Below are positions 24,562 to 32,609 of a stretch of 64,000 nucleotides of DNA, in pieces. The stretch covers positions 1,798,001-1,862,000 of the forward strand of contig NZ_CANKZF010000001.1 in NCBI RefSeq assembly GCF_947488515.1, written 5' to 3'. Source of the DNA: an uncultured Nocardioides sp. (GTDB lineage: Bacteria; Actinomycetota; Actinomycetes; Propionibacteriales; Nocardioidaceae). The notes beneath the pieces were generated by a model. It was not told where the DNA came from. It saw nothing but the letters and a program-made list of their open reading frames with translations, and made no database searches. A program made the position numbers and the translations under genes. The first letter of the stretch is position 1. The number at the start of each line of letters is the position of its first letter.

Positions 24562-24651
24562 GATTCTTCTCACTCCGCAGGGCCCTGCCGTCGGCATGTT
24601 GGGCGGCCCTAGGCTGCGGCTCTGTACGCCCCTACCGAGGAGCAGCCCTTC

Positions 24652-27600
24652 ATGCAGATCTTCGCGATCGTCCTGTCGTTCGCACTGACCGTCGCCGCAG
24701 TGGCCCTGCTGGTCCCGGCCGTACGGCGCATGCTGGGCGTCATCCGGAGCGGCCAGCCGGCCCCCGGACGCAGCGACAACCCGACCGGTCGCACGCTCAC
24801 GATGCTCAAGGAGACGTTCCTCCACACCCGGATGCTGCAGTGGCACTGGGTCGGCATCATGCACTGGTTCGTCTACGCGGCGTTCCTGTTCCTCAGCACC
24901 GCAGTCCTGGCGGCGTACTTCCAGCTCTTCAAGCCCGACTTCGCCTGGCCGCTCATCGGCCACTGGTACCCCTACGAGTGGTTCAGCGAGCTGATCGGCC
25001 TGCTCAGCACGGTCGGCATCGTCTACCTGATCATCTACCGGCAGAAGCACCACCCGCGCTCCGAGGGCCGGCGCAGCCGCTTCTTCGGCTCGACCTTCTG
25101 GCAGGCCTACTTCGTCGAGGCGCTGGCGCTGCTCGAGGGCTCGGCGATCCTCTTCGTCCGCGCGGCCGAGTGGAAGCTGGACGAGGAGGTCGGGCGCTCC
25201 CACTACCCGATCTCGTCCTGGATCGGCGACGCGATCTACCCCGTCGACGAGTCGTCGCTCCACAACCTCATCTACTTCATCGCGGCCTTCAAGATCGCGC
25301 TGGCGATGATCTGGCTGATGGTGATCGCCCGCAACATCACCATGGGCATCGCGTGGCACCGCTTCACCGCGTGGTTCAACATCTGGTTCAAGCGCGAGCC
25401 CGACGGCGCCACCGCACTCGGCGCGATGAAGCCGCTCACCTCCGAGGGCAAGGCGATCACCCTCGACGACATCGACGACCTCGACGAGGACTCCGTGCTC
25501 GGCGTCGGCAAGGTCGAGGATTTCTCCTGGAAGGGCATCCTCGACTTCACCACCTGCACCGAGTGCGGTCGCTGCCAGTCGCAGTGCCCCGCCTGGAACA
25601 CCGAGAAGCCGCTCTCCCCCAAGCTCCTCATCACCGCCCTGCGCGACCACGCGTACGCCAAGCACGACGGTGTCGAGGCCCACGCCGAGCGCGAGCTGGT
25701 CGGTGTCGGCTCCAAGGGCGAGAGCGCCGGTGCGGGCACCGACGTGCTCGACTACTTCTACAACCCCGCCGACGGCGACTTCGTCATCGACGAGGACGTC
25801 CTGTGGAGCTGCACCTCGTGCGGCGCCTGCGTCCAGCAGTGCCCGGTCGACATCGAGCACGTCGACCACATCATGGACATGCGGCGCTACCAGCTGCTCG
25901 TGGAGTCCAACTTCCCGGCCGAGCTCAACCAGCTGTTCAAGGGCCTGGAGAACAAGGGCAACCCGTGGAACATGTCCGCCACCGCGCGGATGGACTGGGC
26001 CAAGGGCCTGGAGTTCGACGTCCCGGTCGTCGGTGAGGACCTGGAGTCCCTCGAGTCGGTCGACTGGCTGTTCTGGGTCGGCTGCGCCGGGGCCTACGAG
26101 GACCGAGCCAAGAAGACGACCCGCGCGGTCGCCGAGCTGCTGGACATGGCCGGGATCTCCTTCGGCGTGCTGGGCAACGGCGAGACCTGCACCGGCGACC
26201 CGGCGCGGCGCGCCGGCAACGAGTTCGTCTTCCAGGGCCTGGCCCAGCAGAACGTCGAGACGTTCAAGGAGTACAAGGTCAAGAAGGTCGTCTCGACCTG
26301 CGCCCACTGCTTCAACACGCTCAAGAACGAGTACAAGGACTTCGGCATCGAGCTCGAGGTCGTGCACCACACGCAGCTGCTCAACCGCCTCGTGCGCGAG
26401 GGCAAGCTGACGCCCGTCAAGGACGGCGCCGGCGCCGCGAAGCGCTCGATCACCTACCACGACCCGTGCTACCTCGGCCGCCACAACCAGGTCTACTCGC
26501 CGCCGCGCGAGCTGCTCGAGATCCTCCCGGGTGCCGAGTTCGTCGAGATGGAGCGCAACTCCGAGCGCTCCTTCTGCTGCGGCGCCGGTGGTGCGCGCAT
26601 GTGGATGGAGGAGAACCTCGGCGAGCGGATCAACATGAACCGCACGAGGGAGGCCGTCGGCACCGGCGCCGACCAGATCGCCGTCGGTTGCCCGTTCTGC
26701 CGGGTGATGCTCGCCGACGGGCTCACGTCCCAGCAGGCGTCCGGCGAGGCCCGCGCGGAGGTCGAGGTCCTGGACGTCGCGCAGATGCTGCTCGCGTCGG
26801 TCAAGGGCGAGCAGGCGACCAAGGCCGCGCCGGGCTCGGCGCCCGCCGCCGCCCCGGCCGCTGCGTCCGCTGCCGCTGGCGCTGCCGCCACCGACGTGGC
26901 CACCAAGGACGAGCCGGAGGCCGGTGACGTCACGGTCACCGAGGACACCGTCACCGAGACCGCCGACGTCGGTCCCGCCGCCAAGGCGTCCGGCGGCTCG
27001 TCGCTCTTCGACACCCCGGCCCCCGAGGAGAGCGCGCCCGCCGCCGAGCAGGCGTCCTCCGGATCGCTGTTCGACACCCCTGCGCCCGCTGAGACGCCCG
27101 CAGCCAAGGCAGCCACGGCCGACGAGAAGGCCGGTGGGAAGGTCGAGGAGAAGCCGGCCGAGGCGTTCTCCGGCGGGTCGCTCTTCGACACCCCGGCCCC
27201 GGAGCCGGCGGCGCCGAAGGACGAAGCGCCCACCTCGCCTGCCGAGGAGAAGCCCGCGGCCCAGCCGACGACGGACCTCGGCTCCGGTGGCTCGCTCTTC
27301 GACCTCGGCACGCCCGAGCCGGAGCCCGCCCCCGCCACGACCCCGCCGGCGGCCGCTGCCGAGCCCGCCGCCGCCGAGGACAAGGCCGCTCCTGCGCCGA
27401 CCACCGACCTGGGCAGCGGAGGCTCGCTGTTCGACATCGCGGCTCCCGAGCCCGCTGCCGCCGCACCGGTCGCTTCCGAGCCGGCAGCCGCCGAGCGCGG
27501 TGCCACCGACGAGGCGACCCCGGCAGCCCCGGCGGCCCCGGCGACCCCGGCGGAGGAGGAGCCTGCGGCCGCAGTGGCCGTTGAGTCTCCCAGCGACTCA

Positions 27601-28422
27601 ACGCCCAGCACACCTGCCGCACCCGCCCAGGTGGACCTCGGCAGCGGGTCGCTCTTCGACCTCCCGGCGCCCGAGCCGGCAGCAGCCGCACCCGCCGCCG
27701 CACCGCCCGCCGCCGAGCCCGAGCCCGAGCCCGAGCCCGAAGCCGCAGTGGACCTTGAGTCTCCTGGAGACTCAGGCGCCAGCGAGCCCACTGAGCCAGT
27801 CGCTGAGCCGGCCCCCGAGCCGGCCCCCGAGCCGGCGCCGACGGCCGCCGAGCCGGCGCCCGCGAGCGGTACGACGTCGACGCCCGCGACGGACGTCGAC
27901 CTGTCGAGCCTCGGGTCGCTGTTCGACCTCGAGGCGCCTGCGAGCCAGCCGGCGGCCCAGCCGGCAGCCAGCTCCGCGCCGGCCGAGGCCGAGGCCGCCG
28001 TGGACGTCGAGTCTCCCAGCGACTCACCGTCCCGCGCGCCCGCAGAGGTGGCGGCCGAGCCCGACACGGCAGCTGCGCCGGAGACCACGTCCGAGCCCGA
28101 GCCGCAGCCCGAGTCCCCGTCGGCACCCCCGAGCGGGGCCGACCTGAGCCAGGCGGCCCTGTTCCGCGACCCCGACGAAGCAACGGCACCGGCTGAGCCC
28201 GAGCCGGCCGAGCTCGAGGCTGAACCCGCGCCCGCGAAGGACCCGGAGACCGTGCTCGACGCGGACGACGCCGACAGCGAGCCCGCAGCCGAGGCGGCGT
28301 CGGACGCGAGCGACGTACCCCCGACCACGGAGGACGAGCCCGAGCCGGCCTCCGACGGCTCGGCTCACACGCCGCGGACGGATGTCGACATCAGCGGTTC
28401 GGGCTCGCTCTTCGACCTCTGA
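24652..28422 (+). CDS. etfD: EtfD-type membrane iron-sulfur oxidoreductase (ETF:menaquinone) with long SLFD-repeat tail
   Basis: The 1256-residue protein matches the M. tuberculosis Rv0338c/EtfD type. It has about five transmembrane helices in residues 1-240 (NarI-like, with LHTRMLQWHWVGIMHW). Two 4Fe-4S motifs follow, CTECGRCQSQCP from C302 and CTSCGACVQQCPVD from C387. Two heterodisulfide-reductase CCG domains come next (CAHCFNTLKNEY, FCCGAGGARMW near 641), ending about 719. It passes electrons from ETF, reduced by acyl-CoA dehydrogenases, to menaquinone. The last ~535 residues are an Ala/Pro/Glu-rich tail absent from usual family members, with eight SLFD motifs (from residue 784) and a final GSGSLFDL. 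An operator-like palindrome shared with fadE5 lies upstream. The start at ATG 24652 follows GAGGAG. Confidence 0.9.
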   Translation: MQIFAIVLSFALTVAAVALLVPAVRRMLGVIRSGQPAPGRSDNPTGRTLTMLKETFLHTRMLQWHWVGIMHWFVYAAFLFLSTAVLAAYFQLFKPDFAWPLIGHWYPYEWFSELIGLLSTVGIVYLIIYRQKHHPRSEGRRSRFFGSTFWQAYFVEALALLEGSAILFVRAAEWKLDEEVGRSHYPISSWIGDAIYPVDESSLHNLIYFIAAFKIALAMIWLMVIARNITMGIAWHRFTAWFNIWFKREPDGATALGAMKPLTSEGKAITLDDIDDLDEDSVLGVGKVEDFSWKGILDFTTCTECGRCQSQCPAWNTEKPLSPKLLITALRDHAYAKHDGVEAHAERELVGVGSKGESAGAGTDVLDYFYNPADGDFVIDEDVLWSCTSCGACVQQCPVDIEHVDHIMDMRRYQLLVESNFPAELNQLFKGLENKGNPWNMSATARMDWAKGLEFDVPVVGEDLESLESVDWLFWVGCAGAYEDRAKKTTRAVAELLDMAGISFGVLGNGETCTGDPARRAGNEFVFQGLAQQNVETFKEYKVKKVVSTCAHCFNTLKNEYKDFGIELEVVHHTQLLNRLVREGKLTPVKDGAGAAKRSITYHDPCYLGRHNQVYSPPRELLEILPGAEFVEMERNSERSFCCGAGGARMWMEENLGERINMNRTREAVGTGADQIAVGCPFCRVMLADGLTSQQASGEARAEVEVLDVAQMLLASVKGEQATKAAPGSAPAAAPAAASAAAGAAATDVATKDEPEAGDVTVTEDTVTETADVGPAAKASGGSSLFDTPAPEESAPAAEQASSGSLFDTPAPAETPAAKAATADEKAGGKVEEKPAEAFSGGSLFDTPAPEPAAPKDEAPTSPAEEKPAAQPTTDLGSGGSLFDLGTPEPEPAPATTPPAAAAEPAAAEDKAAPAPTTDLGSGGSLFDIAAPEPAAAAPVASEPAAAERGATDEATPAAPAAPATPAEEEPAAAVAVESPSDSTPSTPAAPAQVDLGSGSLFDLPAPEPAAAAPAAAPPAAEPEPEPEPEAAVDLESPGDSGASEPTEPVAEPAPEPAPEPAPTAAEPAPASGTTSTPATDVDLSSLGSLFDLEAPASQPAAQPAASSAPAEAEAAVDVESPSDSPSRAPAEVAAEPDTAAAPETTSEPEPQPESPSAPPSGADLSQAALFRDPDEATAPAEPEPAELEAEPAPAKDPETVLDADDADSEPAAEAASDASDVPPTTEDEPEPASDGSAHTPRTDVDISGSGSLFDL
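27579..27603. repeat. Palindromic repeat within etfD tail, copy 1
   Basis: CGTTGAGTC-TCCCAGC-GACTCAACG has perfect 9-bp arms and a 7-nt loop. It is translated as part of VESPSDST. Two related copies follow at 27756 and 28009. Confidence 0.8.
27756..27774. repeat. Palindromic repeat within etfD tail, copy 2
   Basis: TGAGTCTCC-T-GGAGACTCA is a near-perfect palindrome with 9-bp arms around one base. It is translated as part of LESPGDSG. Confidence 0.8.
28009..28025. repeat. Palindromic repeat within etfD tail, copy 3 (degenerate)
   Basis: GAGTC-TCCCAGC-GACTC shares the loop of copy 1 but has only 5-bp arms. It is translated as VESPSDSP. Confidence 0.7.
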
Positions 28423-28518
28423 GGCGAGCTCGACAGACGGGGTTGTCAGGCTCTCGCTGAGCCGGAGACCACAGATGGTGTCACCGCGACGCCAGATGAC
28501 ATCACCAAGGCATTGACA

Positions 28519-28537
28519 TGACATCACGATGATGTCA
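28519..28537. promoter_or_regulatory. Putative operator of the RHH gene
   Basis: TGACATCA-CGA-TGATGTCA is a perfect 8-bp-arm palindrome 12 bp before the ATG at 28549. Further TGACATCA-like half sites occur at 28496 and, degenerate, at 28475. A ribbon-helix-helix product binding its own promoter as an array would fit. Confidence 0.6.
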
Positions 28538-28548
28538 AAGTGCTGCAC

Positions 28549-29097
28549 ATGGACATCACCCCCTACGTCGACAGCCTCCGACGCGACCTCGTGGCCGCGT
28601 CCGAGGCCGGCAGCGACGAGCTCAAGCAGGCGGCCGAGCGTCTCGCGTACGCCCTCGACCCGAGCGCCCGCCTCGCGCTGATGGAGGCCATCTCCCACGC
28701 CGCGGCCGAGATCACCGCCGAGCTCCCCGACGGCAGCGTCGACGTCCGACTGGTGGGCCGCGAGCTCGACTTCGTCGTCGAGGTCACGCCCCAGGCCGCG
28801 ATGCCCGAGCCGCCCCCGCCGCCGGCACCCCCGGCACCGCCGGAGGAGGAGGCCGGTGACCTGGCCCGGATCACCCTCCGCATCCCCGAGGGCGTCAAGG
28901 CCCGGGCCGAGGAGAAGGCGGCCGCCGCCGGGCAGAGCCTCAACACCTGGATGGTCAACGTGGTGCGCGCCGCCACCAACGACCACTCGATCAACGTCGA
29001 CATCGACCTCAGCAGCGTCCCCTTCGTCGGCTACGACCCGTTCGCAGGCAACCGCAGGCAGGGGCAGGGCAACCGCCGGATGAGCGGCTGGCTCTGA
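28549..29097 (+). CDS. Ribbon-helix-helix (HicB/Arc-like) DNA-binding protein
   Basis: The 182-residue protein has an N-terminal helical domain (MDITPYVDSLRRDLVAASEAG, and SARLALMEAISHAAAEITAELPDG), a PPPPPAPPAPP linker at about 90-103, and a C-terminal ribbon-helix-helix: ARITLRIPEGVKARAEEKAAAAGQSLNTWMVNVVRAA. The tail (FVGYDPFAGNRRQGQGNRRMSGWL) is basic. I chose ATG 28549 rather than 28540; neither has a good ribosome site, so a leaderless or short-leader transcript is possible. TGACATCA palindromes directly upstream suggest autoregulation. Same-strand DUF4097 and 32-aa genes follow, probably as one unit. Confidence 0.8.
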   Translation: MDITPYVDSLRRDLVAASEAGSDELKQAAERLAYALDPSARLALMEAISHAAAEITAELPDGSVDVRLVGRELDFVVEVTPQAAMPEPPPPPAPPAPPEEEAGDLARITLRIPEGVKARAEEKAAAAGQSLNTWMVNVVRAATNDHSINVDIDLSSVPFVGYDPFAGNRRQGQGNRRMSGWL

Positions 29098-29198
29098 CCA
29101 CCACGACCTGACGTCCCGGGGCCACCGCGCCCCACCACCCATCGCTCCACGGACCGGCACCGCCGGCCCGGTGGGCGAGCACACCCTCAGGAGACCCG

Positions 29199-30032
29199 AT
29201 GAGCAACCAGCTGGACCTCACCTTCGACACCCCGGAGCCGATCGGCCTCTACGTCGAGAACGGTCGCGGGACGGTCGACGTGACCGCCACCGACACCACC
29301 GAGACCACCGTGCGCATCACCGGCGAGCGCGCCGACGAGTTCGACGTGCGCGACCTCGGCGACCGGATCGCCATCATCGCCCCGCACCGCAGCGGCGGGT
29401 TCCTCGGCAAGGACCCGCGCGCCGAGATCGTCGTCGAGGTCCCCGTCGCGAGCGGGCTCCAGGCCAAGGTCGGCAGCAGCGACGTCGCAGCGCACGGCCG
29501 GTTCAGCGACACCCGCATCGACAGCGGGTCCGGCGACGTGTCCCTCGACGTCGTCGACGGCGACACCCTCGTCCAGACCGGCTCGGGCGACCTGGTCGCC
29601 GAGCACCTCCTCGGCGACGCGCGCATCAAGTCCGGCTCGGGCGACGTCGTCGTACGCCGTGCCGAGTCCGCGCTGGTCGTGACGACCGGCAGCGGCGACG
29701 TCCGCGTCGAGTCCGCCCGCGACGAGCTCGCCGTCAAGACCGGATCGGGCGACGCCCACGTCCTGTCGATGGGCGGCGAGGCGGTGTTCACCACCGGCTC
29801 GGGCGACCTGGTCGTCACCGAGGTCGCCTCGGGGCGCGTGACCGCGAAGACTGCGAGCGGCGACGTCCGCATCGGCGTCGTGTCGGGTACGCCGGTGTGG
29901 ACCGACGTCCGGACCGCGAGCGGCCGACTCACCTCGACCCTGCCGAGCACGGGCGAGCCCGCGCCCGACCAGCCCTACCTCGAGGTGCGTGCCACCACCG
30001 CCTCCGGCGACGTCACCCTCCACGAGAGCTGA
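29199..30032 (+). CDS. DUF4097 family beta-strand repeat protein
   Basis: The 277-residue protein consists of regular short beta-strand repeats with the recurring SGSGDV/TGSGDL/TASGDV turn (at least eight copies from about residue 107 to 272), as in DUF4097 putative adhesin-type beta-helices. There is no signal peptide or membrane anchor, so a cytoplasmic or peripherally attached beta-solenoid is expected despite the family's adhesin label. The start is ATG 29199 after AGGAG. It follows the RHH protein gene in the same direction with a 101-bp gap. The function is unknown. Confidence 0.85.
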   Translation: MSNQLDLTFDTPEPIGLYVENGRGTVDVTATDTTETTVRITGERADEFDVRDLGDRIAIIAPHRSGGFLGKDPRAEIVVEVPVASGLQAKVGSSDVAAHGRFSDTRIDSGSGDVSLDVVDGDTLVQTGSGDLVAEHLLGDARIKSGSGDVVVRRAESALVVTTGSGDVRVESARDELAVKTGSGDAHVLSMGGEAVFTTGSGDLVVTEVASGRVTAKTASGDVRIGVVSGTPVWTDVRTASGRLTSTLPSTGEPAPDQPYLEVRATTASGDVTLHES

Positions 30033-30085
30033 CCGCCAGTCACCCGTTCCGTACTCAGGTCCGACGAGCCGAAAGGAGCATCGCC

Positions 30086-30184
30086 ATGCATGACTCACTC
30101 ACCGACATCGAGCTGATCGCACGCCACCGCATCGCCGAGCGCGTGCGCTACTTCCCCCGCGCGCCCCGCACCAAGCGCCGCTGA
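30086..30184 (+). CDS. 32-aa basic micropeptide
   Basis: A 32-codon frame starts at ATG 30086, six bases after an AAAGGAG ribosome site. It encodes an acidic-then-basic helix (MHDSLTDIELIARHRIAERV, then RYFPRAPRTKRR). The good ribosome site and position after the DUF4097 gene suggest it is real. The function is unknown. Confidence 0.55.
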   Translation: MHDSLTDIELIARHRIAERVRYFPRAPRTKRR

Positions 30185-30212
30185 CGCCCGACGGCCGACG
30201 GCCGACGGCCGA

Positions 30213-31574
30213 TCAGCGTCGCTCGCAGGAGCGCAGCTGCTCGCCCTTCACGCAGAGGTCCCGGCCCCGGCTGCCGTCCAGCCGGTCGCGGCCGGGGCCT
30301 CCGTCGAGCACGTCCCCCCGGTAGCCCCCGATGAGCACGTCGTCACCGCCACCGCCGTACGCGTGGACGGTGGCCTTCTGGATCCAGCGGAGGCGGAAGA
30401 GCTCCGGGCGGGCTCCGCCGCGGAACTCCACGAGCCCAGGTCCGTCGTTGCCCTCGACGATGAACTCCTCGGTGCCGGTCATCTTCGCGAAGAGCCCGCC
30501 GCCGACCGTGACGCGCCGCTTCGGCACGTGGATCGTGAGGTCGTACCGGTTCTTGCCGCCGACGTACGACGTGAGCTGGATCCTGTCGCGGCCGTTCCCG
30601 CCGTTCACGACGCGGGAGCCGTCGGCCTTCTGGCCGCGTCCGATGCCGAGCTCGAACGTGTCGTCCCCGCCACCGCCTCGCGCCCTCGTCTGCTGCGAGG
30701 TGGCGAACAAGTCGTCGCCGGGTCCACCGTCGAGCCTCGTGCCGGCGGCGTCACCCGCGGAGACGAGGTAGTCCTCGCCGTCCTCCCCGGCCAGGATGTC
30801 GGCGCCGTGGCCGCCCTCGACGATGTCGTCGCCGGCGCCGCCCCGGACCACGTCGTCGCCGGGGACGGAGGTGTCGTAGTTGCGCTTGTCGGGCGCCCAG
30901 TTGAGGTCTCCGTGCAACAGGTCGTCACCGGGCCCGCCCGTGATCGTGTCGTCGCCCCCGCCTCCGTGGATCTGGTCGTCGGCCGGGCCGCCGGTCAGCA
31001 CGTCGTCGTACGGCGAGCCGACGATGCCGGTGAACTTCCCTGCCGGCGTCGGGGCGAACGTGTCGGTGCCCTCGCCGGTCGCGGTCAGCGTGGTGAGGTC
31101 GACGGTGACCGGTCCGGCGGCGTTGGCATAGCTCACCTGGTCGGCGTAGACGCTGTCGACGAAGTCGATGTCCTTCCAGCCGCCCTGGAAGCCCAGGTCC
31201 ACGAAGTCGTCGCCCGGGCCGGGCTCGATGACGTCGCCCCAGTAGTCGTCGTCGGGGTAGTACTCGTCCAGCCCGCCGAAGAGCCGGTCATCGCCGGCCC
31301 CGCCGACGACGTGGTCGTCACTGCCGAGGCTGCAGATCGTGTCGTTGCCGGCCCCGCCGTCGATCCGGTCACGACCGTCGGTGCCGACGATCACGTCGTC
31401 CCCGGGCGTCCCCACCACCCACGGCTTGGGCCACGTCGTGGTGGGCTGCACGACGATCGTGGCCGTCCTCCCGTCACAGGTCGGAGCGTCGGCCGACGCG
31501 GGTGCGGCCAGGCTCGGGGTGAGGGCCAGGGCGGTGGCCAGACCGAGCGCGGCGGTCAGGGACGTCGTACGCAT
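30213..31574 (-). CDS. Secreted RTX-like calcium-binding repeat protein
   Basis: The 453-residue protein has a signal peptide (SLTAALGLATALALTPSLAAPASA) followed by many hemolysin-type GGxGxDxLx nonapeptides. Examples are GGAGNDTICS, GGAGDDRLFGG, GGPADDQIHGGGGDDTITGGPGDDLLHGD and the final GGPGRDRLDGSRGRD. Such repeats fold as calcium-binding beta-rolls after secretion. Here they are interspersed with non-repeat beta regions and no catalytic domain is visible. Two Cys near the C-terminus (LCVKGEQLRSCERR) may pair. It stands alone, convergent with the micropeptide gene. Confidence 0.88.
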   Translation of the reverse strand: MRTTSLTAALGLATALALTPSLAAPASADAPTCDGRTATIVVQPTTTWPKPWVVGTPGDDVIVGTDGRDRIDGGAGNDTICSLGSDDHVVGGAGDDRLFGGLDEYYPDDDYWGDVIEPGPGDDFVDLGFQGGWKDIDFVDSVYADQVSYANAAGPVTVDLTTLTATGEGTDTFAPTPAGKFTGIVGSPYDDVLTGGPADDQIHGGGGDDTITGGPGDDLLHGDLNWAPDKRNYDTSVPGDDVVRGGAGDDIVEGGHGADILAGEDGEDYLVSAGDAAGTRLDGGPGDDLFATSQQTRARGGGGDDTFELGIGRGQKADGSRVVNGGNGRDRIQLTSYVGGKNRYDLTIHVPKRRVTVGGGLFAKMTGTEEFIVEGNDGPGLVEFRGGARPELFRLRWIQKATVHAYGGGGDDVLIGGYRGDVLDGGPGRDRLDGSRGRDLCVKGEQLRSCERR

Positions 31575-31664
31575 GCGGGCTCCTTCGTCGGTGCTGTCCG
31601 CAGGGAGACGTGCGCACGGGCCGGGAAGTTGCGAGCTCCCCAGCCCGGTCGTGGAGCCGGCCGC

Positions 31665-32609
31665 TCAGGACTTCATCGCGACGCCGCGACGCCAGTAGCC
31701 CATGAAGGCGACCTGGCTGCGGTCGAAGCCGAGCTCCTTGACCAAGTGGCGGCGCAGGCCCGTGACGACCTTCGACTCGCCCGCGATCCACGCGTAGGTG
31801 CCGCCCACGCCCGTCACGTCGCCCGGGACGTCCTCGCCCGAGGAGGAGTAGAACGGCGTCTCCCACAGGTCGGGGTCGACCTCGTCGGGAGCGACGTCGA
31901 CGTGGGCGCCCGGGATGCCCAGGTGGGCGACCACGGCGTCGTGCAGGCCGACGCCGAGCTCGTCACCCTCGCGGGCCAGCCACACGACCTCGACGCCGGC
32001 TGGACCGCGTACGTCCTGGACGTCGGCAGCCAGGGGCACCTCGAGGAACGCCGTCCCCCGGGCGTCGTCGGGCAGCTGCTCGAGCACGGTGCAGACGGCG
32101 GGCACGGCGGTCTCGTCGCCCACGAGGAGGAGGTCGGCGCCGGGTCCGGGCGTGAACTCGATGCCGCCGTAGGGGTAGCCCCGCCGCGGCGCGAGCAGCG
32201 CGATCCGGTCGCCGACCGTGGCGCGCGAGGCCCAGAGCGAGCCGGGGCCGACCATGTCGCCGTCGAGGTGGAGCACCATGTCGACGACGAAGGTCGTCGC
32301 CGCCCCGGAGCCGCGGACGTCGCGGATCGTGTAGGTGCGCATGTGGCCGCGCTCGGCCGCCGGCCGCTCGAGCCAGGTCGAGAACCAGGTCTCGTCGGCA
32401 CCCTCGGTGGAGGTGATGCCGCCCGTCTCGGGGTCCGGGAGGATGAGCTTGATGCGCTGGTCCCAGCGCGGGCCGTCGACACCGAACTCGCCGAGGTCGG
32501 GGCTGCCGAGCTCGACGCGGACGAAGGTCGGCGAGAGCCGCTCGACTGCGACCACCTCGACCTCGGTGAAGAGCATGGGCAGGGCGGCCTGGTTCGCGGT
32601 CACGGTCAT
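31665..32609 (-). CDS. Siderophore-interacting protein (FAD ferric-siderophore reductase)
   Basis: The 314-residue protein belongs to the SIP/ViuB family, which reduces ferric siderophores in the cytoplasm with NAD(P)H through FAD. Visible elements are the FAD-binding MRTYTIRDVRG (the RxYT motif), VDMVLHLDGDMVGPGSLWA, DLLLVGDETAVPAVCTVLEQL, and the C-terminal FMGYWRRGVA typical of the family. It is the last gene of a five-gene operon; its ATG at 32609 overlaps the ATPase stop (ATGA) and is preceded by AGGAG. The operon starts at iron-box sequences near 36678, so iron repression through an IdeR/DtxR protein is expected. Confidence 0.93.
   Translation of the reverse strand: MTVTANQAALPMLFTEVEVVAVERLSPTFVRVELGSPDLGEFGVDGPRWDQRIKLILPDPETGGITSTEGADETWFSTWLERPAAERGHMRTYTIRDVRGSGAATTFVVDMVLHLDGDMVGPGSLWASRATVGDRIALLAPRRGYPYGGIEFTPGPGADLLLVGDETAVPAVCTVLEQLPDDARGTAFLEVPLAADVQDVRGPAGVEVVWLAREGDELGVGLHDAVVAHLGIPGAHVDVAPDEVDPDLWETPFYSSSGEDVPGDVTGVGGTYAWIAGESKVVTGLRRHLVKELGFDRSQVAFMGYWRRGVAMKS

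Noticed and set aside
26997..28422. SLFD motifs as DNA polymerase clamp-binding (QxxLF) sites.
   Set aside because: The Gln and spacing of the clamp motif are missing, and the protein is a membrane oxidoreductase.
28513..28541. TTGACA at 28513 as a sigma-70 -35 box.
   Set aside because: No reasonable -10 element lies at the right spacing; the sequence is better explained as part of the TGACATCA array.
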